In this document: in pieces, positions 28,864-43,553 of the stretch
Numbering within the stretch: position 1 is the stretch's first letter
Layout of the letters: each line of letters begins with the position of its first letter
Assembly: GCF_048128805.1 (NCBI RefSeq)
Contig: NC_136003.1
Location: 20,666,840 to 20,730,839 of the forward strand
Length of the DNA stretch: 64,000 nt
Reading direction: 5' to 3'
Origin: Centroberyx gerrardi
Taxonomy: Eukaryota; Chordata; Actinopteri; Beryciformes; Berycidae
The notes under the pieces: generated by a model
Databases searched by the model: none
What the model saw: the letters and a program-made list of their open reading frames with translations, nothing else
Told to the model about the DNA's origin: nothing
Program-made: the position numbers and the translations under genes

Positions 28864-29166
28864 GTCAAGTCATTTAGTCTACTAAGGAGTCTTAAAATCC
28901 TATTTTTCACATGCAAAAATAATCTGCCAATGCAAATTAACTTGTTTCACAAATTTCCTAAAGTAATATTATTTTGATACTAATGGAGTGATTAGGCTTA
29001 TTTTAAGTCACTTGTTTAAAGATATACAGTATATTAGATAAATATAAGATAAGATAAATATTTAAGTGAAATTATCTCTCCCTACTGTCAGATTTTCTTC
29101 ACTTGTTTCAAGAAAAGTAAGATTTGAAGACTTAATACACAAGATTAAATGACTGGATAAGATGGT
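28864..29166. mobile_element. Diverged MITE related to the one in the gcgr intron
   Basis: The left part GTCAAGTCATTTAGTCTAC and right part AGATTAAATGACTGGATAAG form an imperfect inverted repeat. They match the subterminal blocks of the element at 3475-3638 (AAGTCATTTAGTCTAATA / GAGACTAAATGACTCG). The internal AAGAAAAGTAAGATTTGAAG is also shared. The TGCAAAAAA termini have decayed. Confidence 0.55.
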
Positions 29167-29520
29167 CATGTTTACATGTGCATGTGTATGCACGTATGTA
29201 CATGTATGTGTGTGTGTGCTTGTGGGCGAGGTGAGTGTTACTGAGTTGGCAGACGCACACGGCTGAGCGGAGCCCAGCAGCAGTATCCAAACCCTTATCA
29301 TCCCACTGTGGAAATCCAGGCTGACAGCCTATTGTAGTGCAGGCTATTCTTGGCCCCCCTGGGTCCATTATGGGGGGGCCGTTTGAACCGGAGCCCGCAG
29401 AGCCACACAGGCCAGCCATGTTCACTTGATGGGTGCTGACACCCTCGCTCCTCCTCACACCTGTCCTCAGCGCTACTACAGGCTATCATCCAGCTGAGGC
29501 TCATCTGACGCACTCTATCT

Positions 29521-29680
29521 CTAGGTCTCTCTCTCGCTCTCTCTCTATTTCTGTGTTTCAGCCTCTGTTTCTATCTCTGTCTCTCTTGTCTCTGTCATTG
29601 TGCCGATCTGTCTCTCTCTCTCTCATGCTCTCGCTCTCGCTCTCTCTCTCGCTATCTCTCTCTCTCTCTATCTCTCATCA
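29521..29680. repeat. Interrupted (CT)n tract
   Basis: This is a CT-rich polypyrimidine stretch with frequent interruptions, about 160 bp. Confidence 0.9.
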
Positions 29681-31149
29681 TTACACAGCTCAGGAAACCA
29701 CAAAAGGCAGCGATAAGTAACACTGTCCTCTCTCTTCTTCTCTCATACATAGTCGTTCGCTCTTTCACCTCTCTTTAACCTCAACCCAGCGCCATGTACA
29801 CTCACTTATGTACTGTGCTATACAGCCATGGAACTAGAAAATGCATTCTGTGTTACGTTGCTTCCCTCTTTTCAGTGTTAAATATTTGATATGGCCTGTA
29901 CTGAAAACCTGAGTCACCAACTTGAAGGAAGACCTCAGGTTCATGCATCTACCAGCAGCCTTAGGCTGTGAAGATGTACACCAAACTACAGAGAAACAAA
30001 TTAGGTTCACTCCCTCTCATTTATCACCACCATCCTTGATTTATCCATAACCGCATGTCTTCCCCATATTTCTCCATCAGCCACAGTTAGCACAGACAAT
30101 AAGCTCAATGTTTACAGGCTGGATAACTTTTGTCTTGGCAGCCTCAGTATCCACCAGTCAACTCAGCATGTTGCAGATCAAAGAAGTACCGAAGAAGCAA
30201 ATGTTTGTGAACGAGGGAAGCCTGAAGTGCTTAGCAGACAGCAGATTTACCAGAGCGATATCATCGGTTTGACCTGGATCTGAATGCATGACCTCGCTCA
30301 GGTTATCTGTATGGTAAAAAAAACTGCTGCGAACAGCTGTCTTGCCTTGTCATCAGGTACGCCACATGTGCATGAGTCAGTTGTAACCGCCTTGTAATTA
30401 CTCATCTTGGTGTCTTACTGCTGAGTTAATTGCCTTTGTATCCCGTCTCGCTTTGGGACCCAAAACCCCATCCTAACGAGGCAAATCCGCTGCACTTGAT
30501 CAAATCCTCACAGCAGAGCTGATTTACATGAGCCAGTATTAAAGGTGGACATATATAAAAAAAAAAGCTTCTGATATGCTTTTGCAGAGAAGGGATTTTC
30601 ACAGACATTTCCCAGAAGAATCACTTGGCCTCAGTTTCCTGTCACATTAGTACACACTGTCTCTGTGACATGAGTCAGGCCCTAATGACAAATGTGTGCT
30701 GCAGATACACTGGGGAAGTGCCTGGAGAGTCTGAATATAGTTTCACATCACCAAACTGAATTTCTAAGCATGATACTGTTGAAAATGAAACTGACGCTGT
30801 TTTCCTCAGGCCATAAAATGACACTAAAGGACAGAGAGAGAGAGTGAGAGAGAGAGTGAGTGAGGTCAAATTTGAACAGCAGTCCAGCCCTTCCCACTGA
30901 GATAAATACCCACATAGCCCTGAAACAAAGACACGCACTAAACCATTTTGTAAAACGCAATGAAAAAGGCTTTCTTTGACAGGCTTTACATTGAGAAGTG
31001 CATTCTGGAGCTGAGCAGTCCCATATGGCGTACGGGACACTCTGGGGGTTGTGACATGACATCCACGAGCTGCTGCTTTCAGCTCTTGCCCCTTGAGGCC
31101 AGATTGCACTCTGACTCATTTAGCCTGTGAGCTTTTCAAATGCACAATG

Positions 31150-31880
31150 TGCTGTATGCATATGAGGGTCAAATACATATGTAACCCGTTAATAAATACA
31201 ACCTCTACCCCTGAATTATCACTCAGCATTTGCATCCACATAGTAATGTCACTCCATGGAGTCCATCACGGCTGTGAAAAGTTCACCCTGCTGGCGGGAG
31301 AGGCTTCGAGGGCAGAAGATTACTCCGCGCATCACAAAACTGCACTAATGTGTATTTTGTATGCATTGAAGTATCTGCACAGGCTGGACTGTTAATGTTT
31401 GTAAATTACCTCTTAAGACAACATACAGCGTCGCATCACTAATTCATTGAGTGCACCTGTATGCATAAGGCTAACGCAGATGCTCCGGCGAAGAGCATGC
31501 ATCTCTTACATCACGGCAGCAGATGTGCTGTGGTAGCAATGAATATATTTGTTTAGTTATTGTACATGGAGTTTACCTAAAAATAGGCCCCCTCATTAGC
31601 TCCACTGTGTGTAATGGAATATAACATGCACAGGGGACTGAGGGCCCGCATGTTGTCCGCTCACTTCCGTGATCCAGCCCAAGTGGGCCTGATTAAGATG
31701 AAATCACTTTCGGGCAATTAACTCTCCGAACAGGTAATTTTTTGATGTATTCGGTGTTAAAGAATACACAGGGAAGCGCTAATGTGTCTGGCAGTATTCT
31801 GTCTGTTGCAGAGTGAAACACATTTTGCTGCCTGCTCTCTCTTTCAGCCTGTTGCATTATGGAATACATAGGATTCAAAT
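31150..31880. promoter_or_regulatory. Possible conserved noncoding block
   Basis: About 0.7 kb is free of simple repeats and MITE ends, with balanced composition and many homeodomain-like or Oct-like words (TTTGCATCC, TTAGTTATTG, GGGCAATTAACTC). There is no sustained coding frame. Only cross-species alignment could show whether it is conserved. Confidence 0.2.
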
Positions 31881-33055
31881 AGTTAATGCTGCCACTTTAA
31901 AACTTAATGTTATATAGAAATGATAAACATGTCAAGGTTGCTCATACTGAATAAATCATTCATAGCCCACATGCATCTCGGCCTGGTGGGTATCACATTG
32001 TGAAAGTCTTGGACTTGGACCTAGTTGGTCTCAGGCTTGATCTGGTCTTAGATCATTTTGGGTTGGGTCTTGTAATTCTGGCCAGGACCAGCACAAATGA
32101 TTTATTCAAAATAATGTTCTTTTGTTACAGACTCTTGTCTTGTCCTCAGCAGTGTTTTCCACTGAAAAACACTGCTGAGGAGGGTTATTGTATGAATATT
32201 TGAGGGATACCCACATTATTTTTGTGAGAATCCATTTTGTCTGGTCTTGGTCTTGACTCAGTTTGGACTCAGCTGAGATGGTCTAGTCCAGGCTATATAG
32301 ACTTTATTTATTAAGAAAAATATGCATGTATTTATGTTACATAGGAAGTGCTTGTGATTAAAAGACAGCAGAAATATATTCCCTCAAGTATAATTCACTT
32401 TAAATGGCATTTTTCAGTTGTGTTTCCAGTGTGTGTTTCCATTCAGCAGAGCCTGAGGCCTTTAATGCAGCCTTGAGCCAATTGAAGAGTCAGAAATCAG
32501 GTTGACTGGATGTCATGTTTTAATAATAATAACGCATTTTATTTGTGCTGCACTTTTCATTCATAGTGAATCTCAAAGACAGAGTTAAAAACATAACAAT
32601 AAAAACGAAGAAAAAAGAGATCGCTAACTTATTCATGTTTTGTGACAGAGAAAACATTACTCCTTTATAATTGTTTTTGGTCAGAGCCTATGGATAGACT
32701 ACATTTGCCTTGACGTCCACCTGAATTAGCCTACTTTATTTCTTTTCGTATGGAGTATCTGGGCTGCAGTCACCTTGACATCCACTTAACTTAAGCACAC
32801 TTGGGTTTGTTACTGCGCTCTCCTGTGGCTTTGGCTGAGGCGGGCAGCTTACCAAGTGCAAACTCCAGATAGACGATGGCAAAGATAAAGTAATTTGAAC
32901 AAGAGCGATAAGTGACACTAACTGTGGTTGTGGTTATGAAAAAAAGCTTCTACAAATTCTACCATATCCCAACATGTTCCCAACACTATAATATTGACTA
33001 CTATTGCTTCTGTGGTACTCAGTAGTGAGTTTCCTTATCGTACTTCATATATTTT

Positions 33056-33196
33056 TCTTTATCTCCTATAGTATCACTATAACATTCCTATAATATAGAA
33101 ACTATAGGAACTATAGGAACTTGCTGTGACATTTGTATACTGTCCTTCGAATGTACTAAAGGATTACTATACTTCTCTTTTCGTAAGGGGAGGCGT
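33056..33196 (+). repeat. Interspersed repeat, copy A
   Basis: TAACATTCCTATAATATAG and TGACATTTGTATACTGTCCTT, ending CTTTTCGTAAGGGG, are shared in the same order and direction with 33928-34051. The family was not identified; it has no coding capacity. Confidence 0.6.
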
Positions 33197-33927
33197 TTAG
33201 CTTACTTGAAGCACAGTGTGGAAATGTCATCAAATTAAATAGCTGCTGGGAAAATTAAATAAATAAATAAATAATGTTTACCATTGACAGCACGGGGTTC
33301 CGCTGGTTTCCCCAATCTCCACTTCACCGCTGCTCATCTTCTGAGCGGCATCTGGCAGACAGTATTTCCACTCAGCTGAAGTAGGGCGCTGTAATCCAAC
33401 TTTCAAAATAAATAACGCCGGCGTGGCTGCTGTCGCGGTCAGGAAGTCCTCTCTTGTCAGTGATTGTCAAGAAGTCCTCTATTGTTGTAAAAAGGTTTTA
33501 AAATGATATATATAGAGAAGGCTTTGCTCTGTGTGTAGTTGGTTCTGGTGGCTGTGTGAGCGCGAGGCGCACTGGCGGTCCTTGTACCCGTGTGACGTCA
33601 CGAGGAGGGGGTGGGGGTGGGGGGTGTCTAAACCCAGGACCAGGGATGTATAGTGGAAGGTAAACCCTAACCACTAAAGTCATGCTGACATAACCTGTAA
33701 GAGGTGAAATTCATATCATCATCATATCAAGCTGATGTTACATCTATAAGTGTATTTTTTTTCTTCTCTGAAAATAGAATAGATTTTTGTTCACTGACTG
33801 GACGTTATGGTTTACCCAACTTTTGTTTTTTCGGGACTCAAAAGACTGATGCACAACACACATTGTAATGGATCATCCAGGATGGTAATGTTTAAGAGAA
33901 CTGGGGAATGAGCAGAGAGTGAGATTG

Positions 33928-34049
33928 TTTTCTCTCTTACTGTATTCCTATAATATTCCTATAATATTCCTATTGGGACTTTTACTGTGAAATGTGTATA
34001 GTGTCCTTTTAAAATGTATTCATGGATTGCTATAGTTCTTTCTCATAAG

Positions 34050-34051
<2 letters not shown>
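33928..34051 (+). repeat. Interspersed repeat, copy B
   Basis: This is a direct relative of 33056-33196 (TATTCCTATAATATTCCTAT; TGAAATGTGTATAGTGTCCTT; TTCTCATAAGAGG). It is followed immediately by a (GT)n tract. Confidence 0.6.

Positions 34052-34125
<74 letters not shown>
34052..34125. repeat. (GT)n microsatellite
   Basis: This is a pure GT tract of about 37 repeats, the longest uninterrupted GT tract in the window. Confidence 0.98.
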
Positions 34126-34128
<3 letters not shown>

Positions 34129-36336
34129 CGTACATGCATCTTCCTACGGGACCAAGATTTCCAAACTTCATTCCAACTTCATCAATAATTTATTGGCTCG
34201 GTGAACTTTGTGCTGCTCCCCTCTGACCCTCCATATCCCCTCTGCCTTGTTCTTGGCGAGACTGTTGTCGTTTCGCAGACTGTTGTGCGCCTTTAGCCTC
34301 AGTTGGGCCATTTCATCCTCTGGAGTGAGCAGAACTGTTACTTTCATTTAGGGGTTTGTTGGGGGGGGGGGGTTTAGCTCTTTACTGCAGAAAAAGGCTC
34401 TGTACGATCACCACTGAAATGCCAAGTTGAAACCATCGAGTCTGCTTGGTACTTCACAGATCAATTTATTTTTTGAACAGAGAATCCATCAAATAGGAGA
34501 CGTGGACTGTGCTGCGCTGTAGCTTGAGGTCAGATGGATGTCTTCACCAGGGATTAGCCTGTGGAAGCCAGTGAAAATGCATTGAATGCTGTGAGCCATT
34601 TTAGAATTTATGTATGGGGAAATTCTAGTTTTCCCCCAGTGCCTAGTAGTAATACCCTGCAGTCTGGGAAACTACTTTACCAACCAATCAGTCTCCTCGC
34701 TTTGAAGTGAATTTGACTGGATAGACCACTGTGGATCAAATCCCTCCTAACTTGTCGGAATTGAAAAAGGAGGTTAACGCTGCTGTGTATGCTATAGCAA
34801 CAAAATAGAATGGGGTTTTTTCCCTTCAAAAAGATTTCTCTCCTTAACATGAACTTTGCCCATAAGCAGGGTTCAAGGACCTTGTGTGATATGTGTCAAT
34901 AAGCCATGTTTTGTTGCGGGTGCAAGCAATGATAAAGTCTGCTTGATAGAATTCTCCCATAACATTTACTATCATTTACAAAATGCATCTTATGATATTA
35001 TATCATTCCTTAGGCTTATTGCATAGAAGAACCTCTGCACATTTAGAGCAGTGTCAAATTCATATTTAATGCCCTGGTTTTGGTCTATTATGTCTTCATC
35101 ACATCATGATTATTGCATATGAGGCGTTGTCCTTGGCCCATTAACCTTTTAGCTGTTTTAAGCTTGTTTAAAAGATTTTTTTTTGTTTATTTACTGATGT
35201 GAAAAGCCATGACTGCCCACCAGCAGCGGACTGTTTTGGCAGATCAAATTTCTCCACCTACACGAACTTTCATCCGGGCTTTCATCATGTGCTGTGACAG
35301 CTGTTTTGAAGATGCATGGCTTTGAACTGCATGGGCAAGAGAGGTCCAGTAGCTACTGGCTTCCCCTTGATATGACACAAGAGATATTATTCGCAAGCAT
35401 AAAGATTTGACTGACTAGTGATGTTTAAAAGAGCCTCCAGCTGTCAGAGGTCACATTTATGTCACAAAGTAGCTCCACTGTAAACCCAAAACGCTGTTGA
35501 ATGATCTCAAATAGTAAGAGAACGACTGAGAAAATAATTTGTATAGACCGTGTATTGACTGTGAAAGAGGATCCCTCTGGATGGAGAGCAGTGCTGCACA
35601 GTCTCACTGAAATGGACAGAATAAACCAGTCACTTTATTACAAGCCCTTCGATGGTGTGGCGTTGTCAGAAAAGATAGCTTCCACCAGGCTGGTATCACT
35701 GCCTCTATACTGAAAAGTTGTTAAATCAGACGGAAACAGTTCGATCAAGAGCTGGATGTAGATTTCTTGTCCCCCTGCCCCCTCCACGACATTAAATACA
35801 TAAGAGCATCTGAAACAGCCTATATTGCAGTCTATAAGAGTTATCCTCACTCCAAACAACAAAGGCCTCTTGCTAACCAACTACTTGATAGTGACACCTT
35901 GCTTATCTTCTTTTCAAACAGAAAGACCAATGGCTGATAATTTAATACCAACAACTAAGACATATTCCTCCCTCTTAAAAAACAAGCCTCAAGGCACAGA
36001 GTGGAAAACACATTAAGTCTGCTCACATATGCAGTGAGGAGTGTTTCTGGCTGAAAATAGCAAAAGCCATATAATATAAACAAAATGACAGTGGAAGTGT
36101 GTGCGCGTGTCTGTGTGTGTGTGTGTGTGTAAGGGGGGGCAATCCTCAGAGTATCCAACAGAGGGAGCCAGTGGGCCGATGCTCAGATACACAGCACTCC
36201 TATTAATGCTATAGTAATGAGAGCTGATGCATAAATTCAAATACACTAAGATATTGTTATCATTTTCCTGGTGTCCCCCTCTAACATCTCTCTCCCTCTC
36301 CCCTTCTCTCTCTCTTTCTACCTCTCTCACTCACCT

Positions 36337-36372
<36 letters not shown>

Positions 36373-39300
36373 CATCAATCTCTGCAGGCTGTTATCTCCA
36401 TAATTTTCGCTGTCCGCTGTCTGGTAACGTTAAAAGCACAGACCTTCACGACTATCAGCACATGTATACAAGGTAAACATCGAAGAGAGATAAGCTTCTC
36501 TGCAAAAGGCAATCTAAATATTGGATTTATAATTCAATGAATTAAACAGCTGAGATAACTGTAATGTTTTCTGGAACTTAGCCTGGATAACAGAATACAG
36601 TTGTACAGTTTTATCAGGCTGAGACACTGAGACTCCTTTGAGTTGCATAAAAGGTCCTGGGCCATAGAAATAGAAATCTTTGCATGGGGTTACATGAAAA
36701 ACTCAAACCTGCAAGTGAAATACTAACATGCCACTGTACACCTCTGGTATTTAAACACACAAAAGTGTTGTCAAGAATTGTGTTTGGATGGAATTACTTA
36801 TGCAGATTTCACCGTAGCACTGCAGAGAGAAACCCAACCACTGCTCTAAAAGGTAAAAGGTCACTGCTAGACACTGCTCACCACAGTGAAAACCCCTGTG
36901 TGTCTGTTCAGCCCAAGCAGCGTTGGAAAAAAACTCAGCACTGAGGTGAAAAAGGGCTTAAAAAGCAAGATGGGGACAGAAAGGTGAAAGTGCATTGTGT
37001 GTGTCGGTTGTGGCGGGGCCCCTGCTCACCTCTGGGGCCCTTGGGGACAAGTTTGTTTTCAGAGTCTGGTCACGCTCTGCGGGTCTGGACATTCAACTGG
37101 CGTTTGGCAGCTCCTTAAACTCTCCATACCAGACAATGAGATCAGTGGTTACTGCGGCATACATAGCTGTGAATATGATTGGATGGTTCTGGTCTAATGG
37201 CTCGCTAATATTTGTGATGTTGTGAAATTGCTGTGATTGGCTGGAAACTGCTGTGTTTACATTTCGACCCACTTCAAGACTTCAAGTGTTACGTGCAGCA
37301 TATGAAGGTCACATAAGGGAACATAGAACGGCATCCTGTAGTGGCTGCATGCTTCACTTCATCACTATTCAACACATTATGTTCCATACCAGCAGTCAAG
37401 GGTTTGAACAGGCTGGGCTTCAATTAGGGCGCTGTGTTATAGAGTGCCTACACTAGAAAGGCCAAGCCGTGGTCAATTGACGGTTGTTTTGAATTTTAGA
37501 ATCAAAATACCTCAGCTGTTAAAATGACCCTCCATGACTTTTCCTATACCCAAGTGTATAGTAATAATAGTTTTTATAATTAGATTTACCGCCTCCAGCT
37601 GACAGCTTGTTGGTGTTCTCTTAGACCCCCCCAGATTTTTGCTGTTTGTGAAATGTGAAACATTGCCATTTTTAATATGGGTCCACAGAAAATGTTGTAT
37701 ATGAAAGCACAGTGCATAATGCTATACTGTCAACAAGACAGAGCAGTGCAATCTATTTTCAGTGCTTTTTCTTTACCTCCAATCAAATGAAGCAATAATT
37801 CATCCTTAAATTAAAACCTGAGGCTTGCAGGCCTAAGTTCAGATATTGAGCTGTTTTGGATAAATTCACCACTTTATCACTTCTTAATAGTCCCTGTGAT
37901 TCAGAGGCTGTAAGAGACAAAATAAACTGCAAACAAAATGGACGAACTTTCACCAGTTTAACTCTGAAAAGAAATAGAGCCCAAAGTGGAATGCACCTGA
38001 GCTACTGTAATGGCATGAGGTAAATCACCTGAGTGGCAGAGCAATACGTAACGGCACACCGCACACACATTCCCACACCACACACCTCAAGGCAACATAT
38101 GAAAGGCCAATGGTGTGTGTGGATATGCGTGTGTGTTTCCATCCGAGCGTGTGAATGTGCTCATGTGATGGCCTGAGTGTTCCGCAGCCAGATCTCCATC
38201 AGCGGTAATGGCGGGGTGTTCAGAGAGGAGCTGACAGATGTACAGTCAAGCTGAAGAGCTGTCGGAGCTGTTCTCACCCTGCTGCCTCTGACAGGGAGCT
38301 GGACGCACCGTGGTTCCCCCCGGGAGGCCGCCACACTGACCGCTGGGGGCAGCAAGTCTTATCAGACCTCCGCTCTGCCTCCATGGGGTTAAGTGAAACT
38401 GTACCACCTTCTATAAGAGCAGGCTAGGTTCATGGCACCTGAAATCTGAAGAGCTTTTGTAAAGGACAGAGAGGTGTCGATGGACCATTATACTTAACTT
38501 TGATAGTGAATTTTGACTTTGCACTTGCCTATCATGTATGTATGTTTGTACGTACGTATGTACACTGTTATGACAAAATTTGTCAACTTTTCAGGAACTA
38601 AGAAAAACAGCCTTGTTCTTAGCTTGATGACAATGCATTTTTCAGTTTATCTAGGCCTAATGGGTTTTGAAAGGGTTTCGTAAACCCAAGGGTTGTACAA
38701 CTTTCACAAACCCATAGAGGACCATGTAATCAAAATTTTTGTTTGCCTTTCTGCTTTCTTGGCCAGATCTCTCTTGATTTTTTTTTTTTATCTCAATGGG
38801 ACTACCTTGTTAAATAAAGCTTAGATGAAACAAACATGAGAAGAAAAAAAAGCATACAGTCACTGTCTTAAGCCAATATCCCTCATAAATTGGCAAGGGC
38901 AACCTAGGAATCAGGAGGCAGATACAGTAAGATATATTGTGGTTGTGTAATACTCAATCAGGTTGCAAGCGTCTTTACTTGACAGAGAGTGCTGCGCTCA
39001 CTGACAGCAAGGCTCAAACAAACTGTAGTGTGTATAATCACTCTGAGAACAGCGGCAGGTGTTTATTCTAGCGCACCACTGAGATACAGTAGAGCCCGGC
39101 AGCTCATGTCACAGACCTGGACCGTGTCCCTTAGTGTAAAAATAGCCTGTTGGCGAATGGCGTTATCTCTCTCTATACACACGACTACTGACTGACAAAG
39201 ACACACTCACTCGCTCACCTTTATCCCTGTTTTATGCTGTGAGCGTGGCAGGTAGCCCCTTTACGTCATGCCAGACCTCTCTTACATCAAGCGAGGGCTC

Positions 39301-42300
39301 AGCTCGCATGTTTCCCTGCATCCTGGAAAATGCTGAGGCGATGTGAGAGTCTAAGCCAGAGTCTGATCTCTCTTCAGAGACTGGCACAGTGGCTAAGTGG
39401 TTTATACAGTAGGTCCCCAGTACACAATCCAAACACAGATGAAAGGGCAGGCGACCACAAGGGACCGGTGAGATATCTTCCCTCTCAAATTCATCGGCAC
39501 AGCTCTTCATGTAAGAACTGGCGACATGTGACAACTGAACATGAATTTGAAATGCACTATGATTCACAAGTTTGTTTAAATTTGCATTGCTTGTCAGCAC
39601 TGAGCTTTACATTTACCTGCGTTTGGAGTTAAGGTTAATTTCATTCAGTCTTCCCAGTGCATCCCACAGGCCATTGCAGACTATGCAGCGTTTCCGGTTA
39701 TGTCTTGTCATTTCAAAGCAAAGTTTAACAGCTGTAAAGCGAGCATCTAAGAACATCAGACACATTACATTGTGGAAAATCTGTGGCATTCATAAATGGC
39801 CTTTAAATGTAAACATTGACGTGTTCCTGTATGGTTGCTTAAACTTACTTTGTATCAAAAAACCTTTGGGATCTATCAGGTTCTGTCGTGTTCATGGCTG
39901 GTGAGTACAATATTGATCTGTAGAGCTGCTCATGTATTCGGTGGAGAAAATCCTGCAGGTGCTAGTTCAAATATTCAGTGGCACTTTGAAGCAAACGGCA
40001 AAGAGCGTATGATGTTGCTACTTTGTGGGTTCCATATATCCATAGTTTACTTCTGTTGCAGTGGGTTGATAACAATAAAAACATAATATCTACATTAAAG
40101 TTAAAGGACTAGATCGGTGACATTTTTTATTTCCTAATTTCATCATATTTTCTGGTCTCTGTAGATAAACACCTGTTGTTTGAATATAGTTCAAAAGTGC
40201 AGCTAAATCAAGAGTTTGACTTGTGCACATTGGTATTCTACCATAGTAATATTTTGGCATAGCTCCAATATACTGTAGTTGTTAATATGGAGGTGGTTCA
40301 CATAAGAAGCTGGACAACCAGCAGTTAATGCAGAAATGGCAAAACTGACCCCACATCAGCATATCCAAATGCTGCTGATTGTGTATCAAGCAACTATTCC
40401 CCAAATTAGATAACATATACAGATGAAAAAATAAATCTCCAGTGTTTGGCCTTTAGAAGTGTTGACCTGTGATCTGAGGTAAATCCATTTCAGTTCAGAG
40501 TTTCTCCCTGGCAATAGATGGAGCAAACATTGTCAGGGACAGAGAGTCGTTCATTCAAGTCATTGCTGGCCACAGAAGATAGGACTGTCCTGAAAACAGC
40601 ATATCCCAAAACTGGTAATCTTGTGAGCTTTATGTGTTGGTATGGTATGGGTGCCAAAGGTTGAGCTATCATCCTACAGACCAATTGGAGACTCCATTGG
40701 ATAAGCAATTCTACACAAATTTGTTTTCAAATTAGACACCCATTCCCACCATGATGTGCTGATAAAACAGTTTGCAACGGGCTACTGCACATCCTGTCAT
40801 CACACCAAAATGAAAACAAACAATAAAAAGCTCAATCAGCAGTGGGAATTCTCTGTTATCATGATTTGTGTTTCATTTTGCTCTAACAACGCACTCCTAC
40901 AACAGATCGAAAAATGCAAAGACAGAATAGAAATCATCCTTCCAGATGAAGCTCATTTGCTTCCATTTTATCACTGATATTGTCTGGTGGTAACTTCACT
41001 GCTGATGAGCATCAGTATTGCATGGTAGCATCCACATGGTCCAGGATTATTTGGTTGTAACAGAACAGTTGCATTGACTCACATCATATAAACTGAGCTA
41101 CACAATTTCCTGCTTTACTCATCTAGCCTGTGTTGTGTTTACCAGATTGAAAACCCTCCCCTCCCCATGTGGGGATCGGTACCTGACCTCCAAATCCTCA
41201 CTTGCCCAAACACAGCTTGGCTTAACTAAGCCACTGCTTAACTTAACAGGCCCTGTGTAAATTGAATCACTGAGGATGTAATTATGTATGAAAAGTAGGA
41301 AGAGAGGGTGAAAGAGAAAACAAATTGAAATTCAGGATATTGATAATTAATTGGATGTTAACACGTTCTTCAGTTGATAATGCAAAAGTCAACAAAAGAA
41401 ACAAGGGCAGAAAACACATTAGACTTTATGCACAAGTGCAGAAACCTCCAGTGTGATAGATTTATGCTGTAAAATGCTTGAAAAGACAGTAGGAGTAAAA
41501 GCAACAGGTTGTTAATTTTCTGTTGGGATACTTTCATGACTAACACAGAGACAAGCACCCAGAGGAACATGCATACATCGGTGTAATCTCCAGACTCCAA
41601 ATCTAAAACTAGTAAACAATGTTTAGACTAAAGAATGTTTAAACAGCAATTTGACAGTTTTCTGGAGGTAATATTCCACATAACTGAACTCTGTGGTGAA
41701 ATAAATATTTTGCACCATATACTCCTGCATTATTAAAACATAGCAGATTGAGCAAGGTATTCGCAAATGTAAATGAGCTCAACCTCATAATCAAAGCTTT
41801 CTAAACACAGAACCTGAACCTTTCTCAACAGTCTCTTTCCTTCTCCCTCTTTCTCTTTTTCTCTCTTTCCCTCTCTCTTTCTCACATACACACACACATG
41901 CATGCAAATGTACAGATGCGCACACATAGAAAAAGATGCCGTGTTCCAGTAGTGCACTCACGTAATTATTTTCTTAGCAGTAGGATGCCGGGTATGAATC
42001 CATGTTTGTGCTTTATAATTGCTCAACAGAGAGCTTGTTGAACATGCACACCAACTCAGTGAGTAGCATTCTTTGCATAACACCAATCAAAACATTCCAA
42101 TTAGTTGCTATATCGTATTTACAAAGCAATTCATGTTTCAGATTTCAAAATTCAAACGGCATCATACCACACAGCTCTAACTTGAAAATACTTCAGGCAC
42201 CCTGCTTTTGATTAAGGTACCAGGAACGAGGCTGCACTCCTATATCTTTTTTGTTTTTATGTAACACATTGCCACGGTGTTTGAATCCTCCAAAGTGATT

Positions 42301-42429
42301 GAGCGCTGCTGACAGCACAAAGCTGTAAATCTTCCTGAAATAGATATGGTTGACTGTCAAAATTCTGTGGTATCAATAGAGCCATTTACCATATTTTGTA
42401 TTTTGAAGGAGTGAAATGCTTTGCTCTGT

Positions 42430-42880
42430 CTTGAAATGACACTTTTTTTTTTTTAAACACATCGTAGCCGGTTGAGAGGATCGACAGAACAAGCTGAAGA
42501 ACAAATGAATGCCACAGAGTCGGTGCCAGCCCATTCTCTTTGCTTTGACATGAATCAGCTAACTGGATTTAGGTTTTAATAGTCACAAATTTTCCTTTCA
42601 GCTCCTGATATTATGACACACTAAGCCAAATTGAAGTGCTAATCCTGCCTTGTAGTTCCTGCCTATGAGTACATTAAAAACTGAATAATGCTTAATCACA
42701 TCCTGTTGCTTTATTCCATAATTAAATCCATTAAGAAGTGATCGCCGAATGAAACTCGGGGTTGTTTGTTTGTTAGTTAGCCGCCCCTAGACTAATGGCC
42801 ATAATTACGGTAATTGCTCCATATTTAGAGTGGCATAATTGTAATAATGGGTAGAAAACTGGTAGGCTGCCCATTCTGCC
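42430..42880. promoter_or_regulatory. Possible conserved noncoding block
   Basis: About 450 bp are dense in TAATTA/ATTA words (CATAATTAAATCCATTAAG, GCCATAATTACGGTAATTGC) with no coding frame or simple repeat. The composition resembles vertebrate developmental enhancers; conservation cannot be tested here. Confidence 0.22.
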
Positions 42881-43488
42881 TGTCTTGGCCACAGGCCATA
42901 CAGTTAGTTCCACTGTGTGCCTCCATGTCAAAACCCCGTTAAAGAGGAGTCGACGGTGTTTATCCTATACTGTTTCCCCTTCCACTCAAGGACAGCCCAC
43001 TGGTGTACATGCAGTTCATGCTCACATCCATATTATCACAGAAATGAAAAAGAAAACTGATTTTATTGAACCAAGCCTGGCATGATGCTGGATTGATTTG
43101 TATCTAGTCTGGGTCGTGCCTCATGTTCCATTAGAGCAATTGCTGAAACAAGACCTTGTTCTATAATGTTGTGACCCTGCAGGCACGAGGCAGGAGCCGT
43201 TTACTGCGAGGGACTGAACAACACGAGTTCTGTAAATAACAGTGGTCAGTAATGAGCTACATGTTGTAAATAAATAGTAATTGCATCTTTTCTTTCTGTT
43301 TTTAATCATCATATTTTATTACTGTGTTTTTTAAACACTTTGATTCTATGTTTGATCACTGTACAAATAACATGAACTAAAACCAAACTCAACTTTGTTA
43401 GAAGAAAAGTCTGAGAATCAGAGAAATGTAGTTGCTGCTCAGTGATCAATTGCTACGCATTAATAAATATTAAATATAAGCTCTGTCT

Positions 43489-43492
<4 letters not shown>

Positions 43493-43549
<57 letters not shown>
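43493..43549. repeat. (CT)n microsatellite
   Basis: This is a pure CT tract of about 57 bp. Confidence 0.98.

Positions 43550-43553
<4 letters not shown>

Noticed and set aside
30675-31109. 144-codon minus-strand frame
   Set aside because: It includes simple CT/GA repeat translation (LSLTLSLTLSL) and has no splice or domain context.
33056-34051. Direct repeats at 33.06 and 33.93 kb as a pair of LTRs
   Set aside because: The repeats do not start TG and end CA, there is no primer-binding site or polypurine tract, and the sequence between them is not retroviral.
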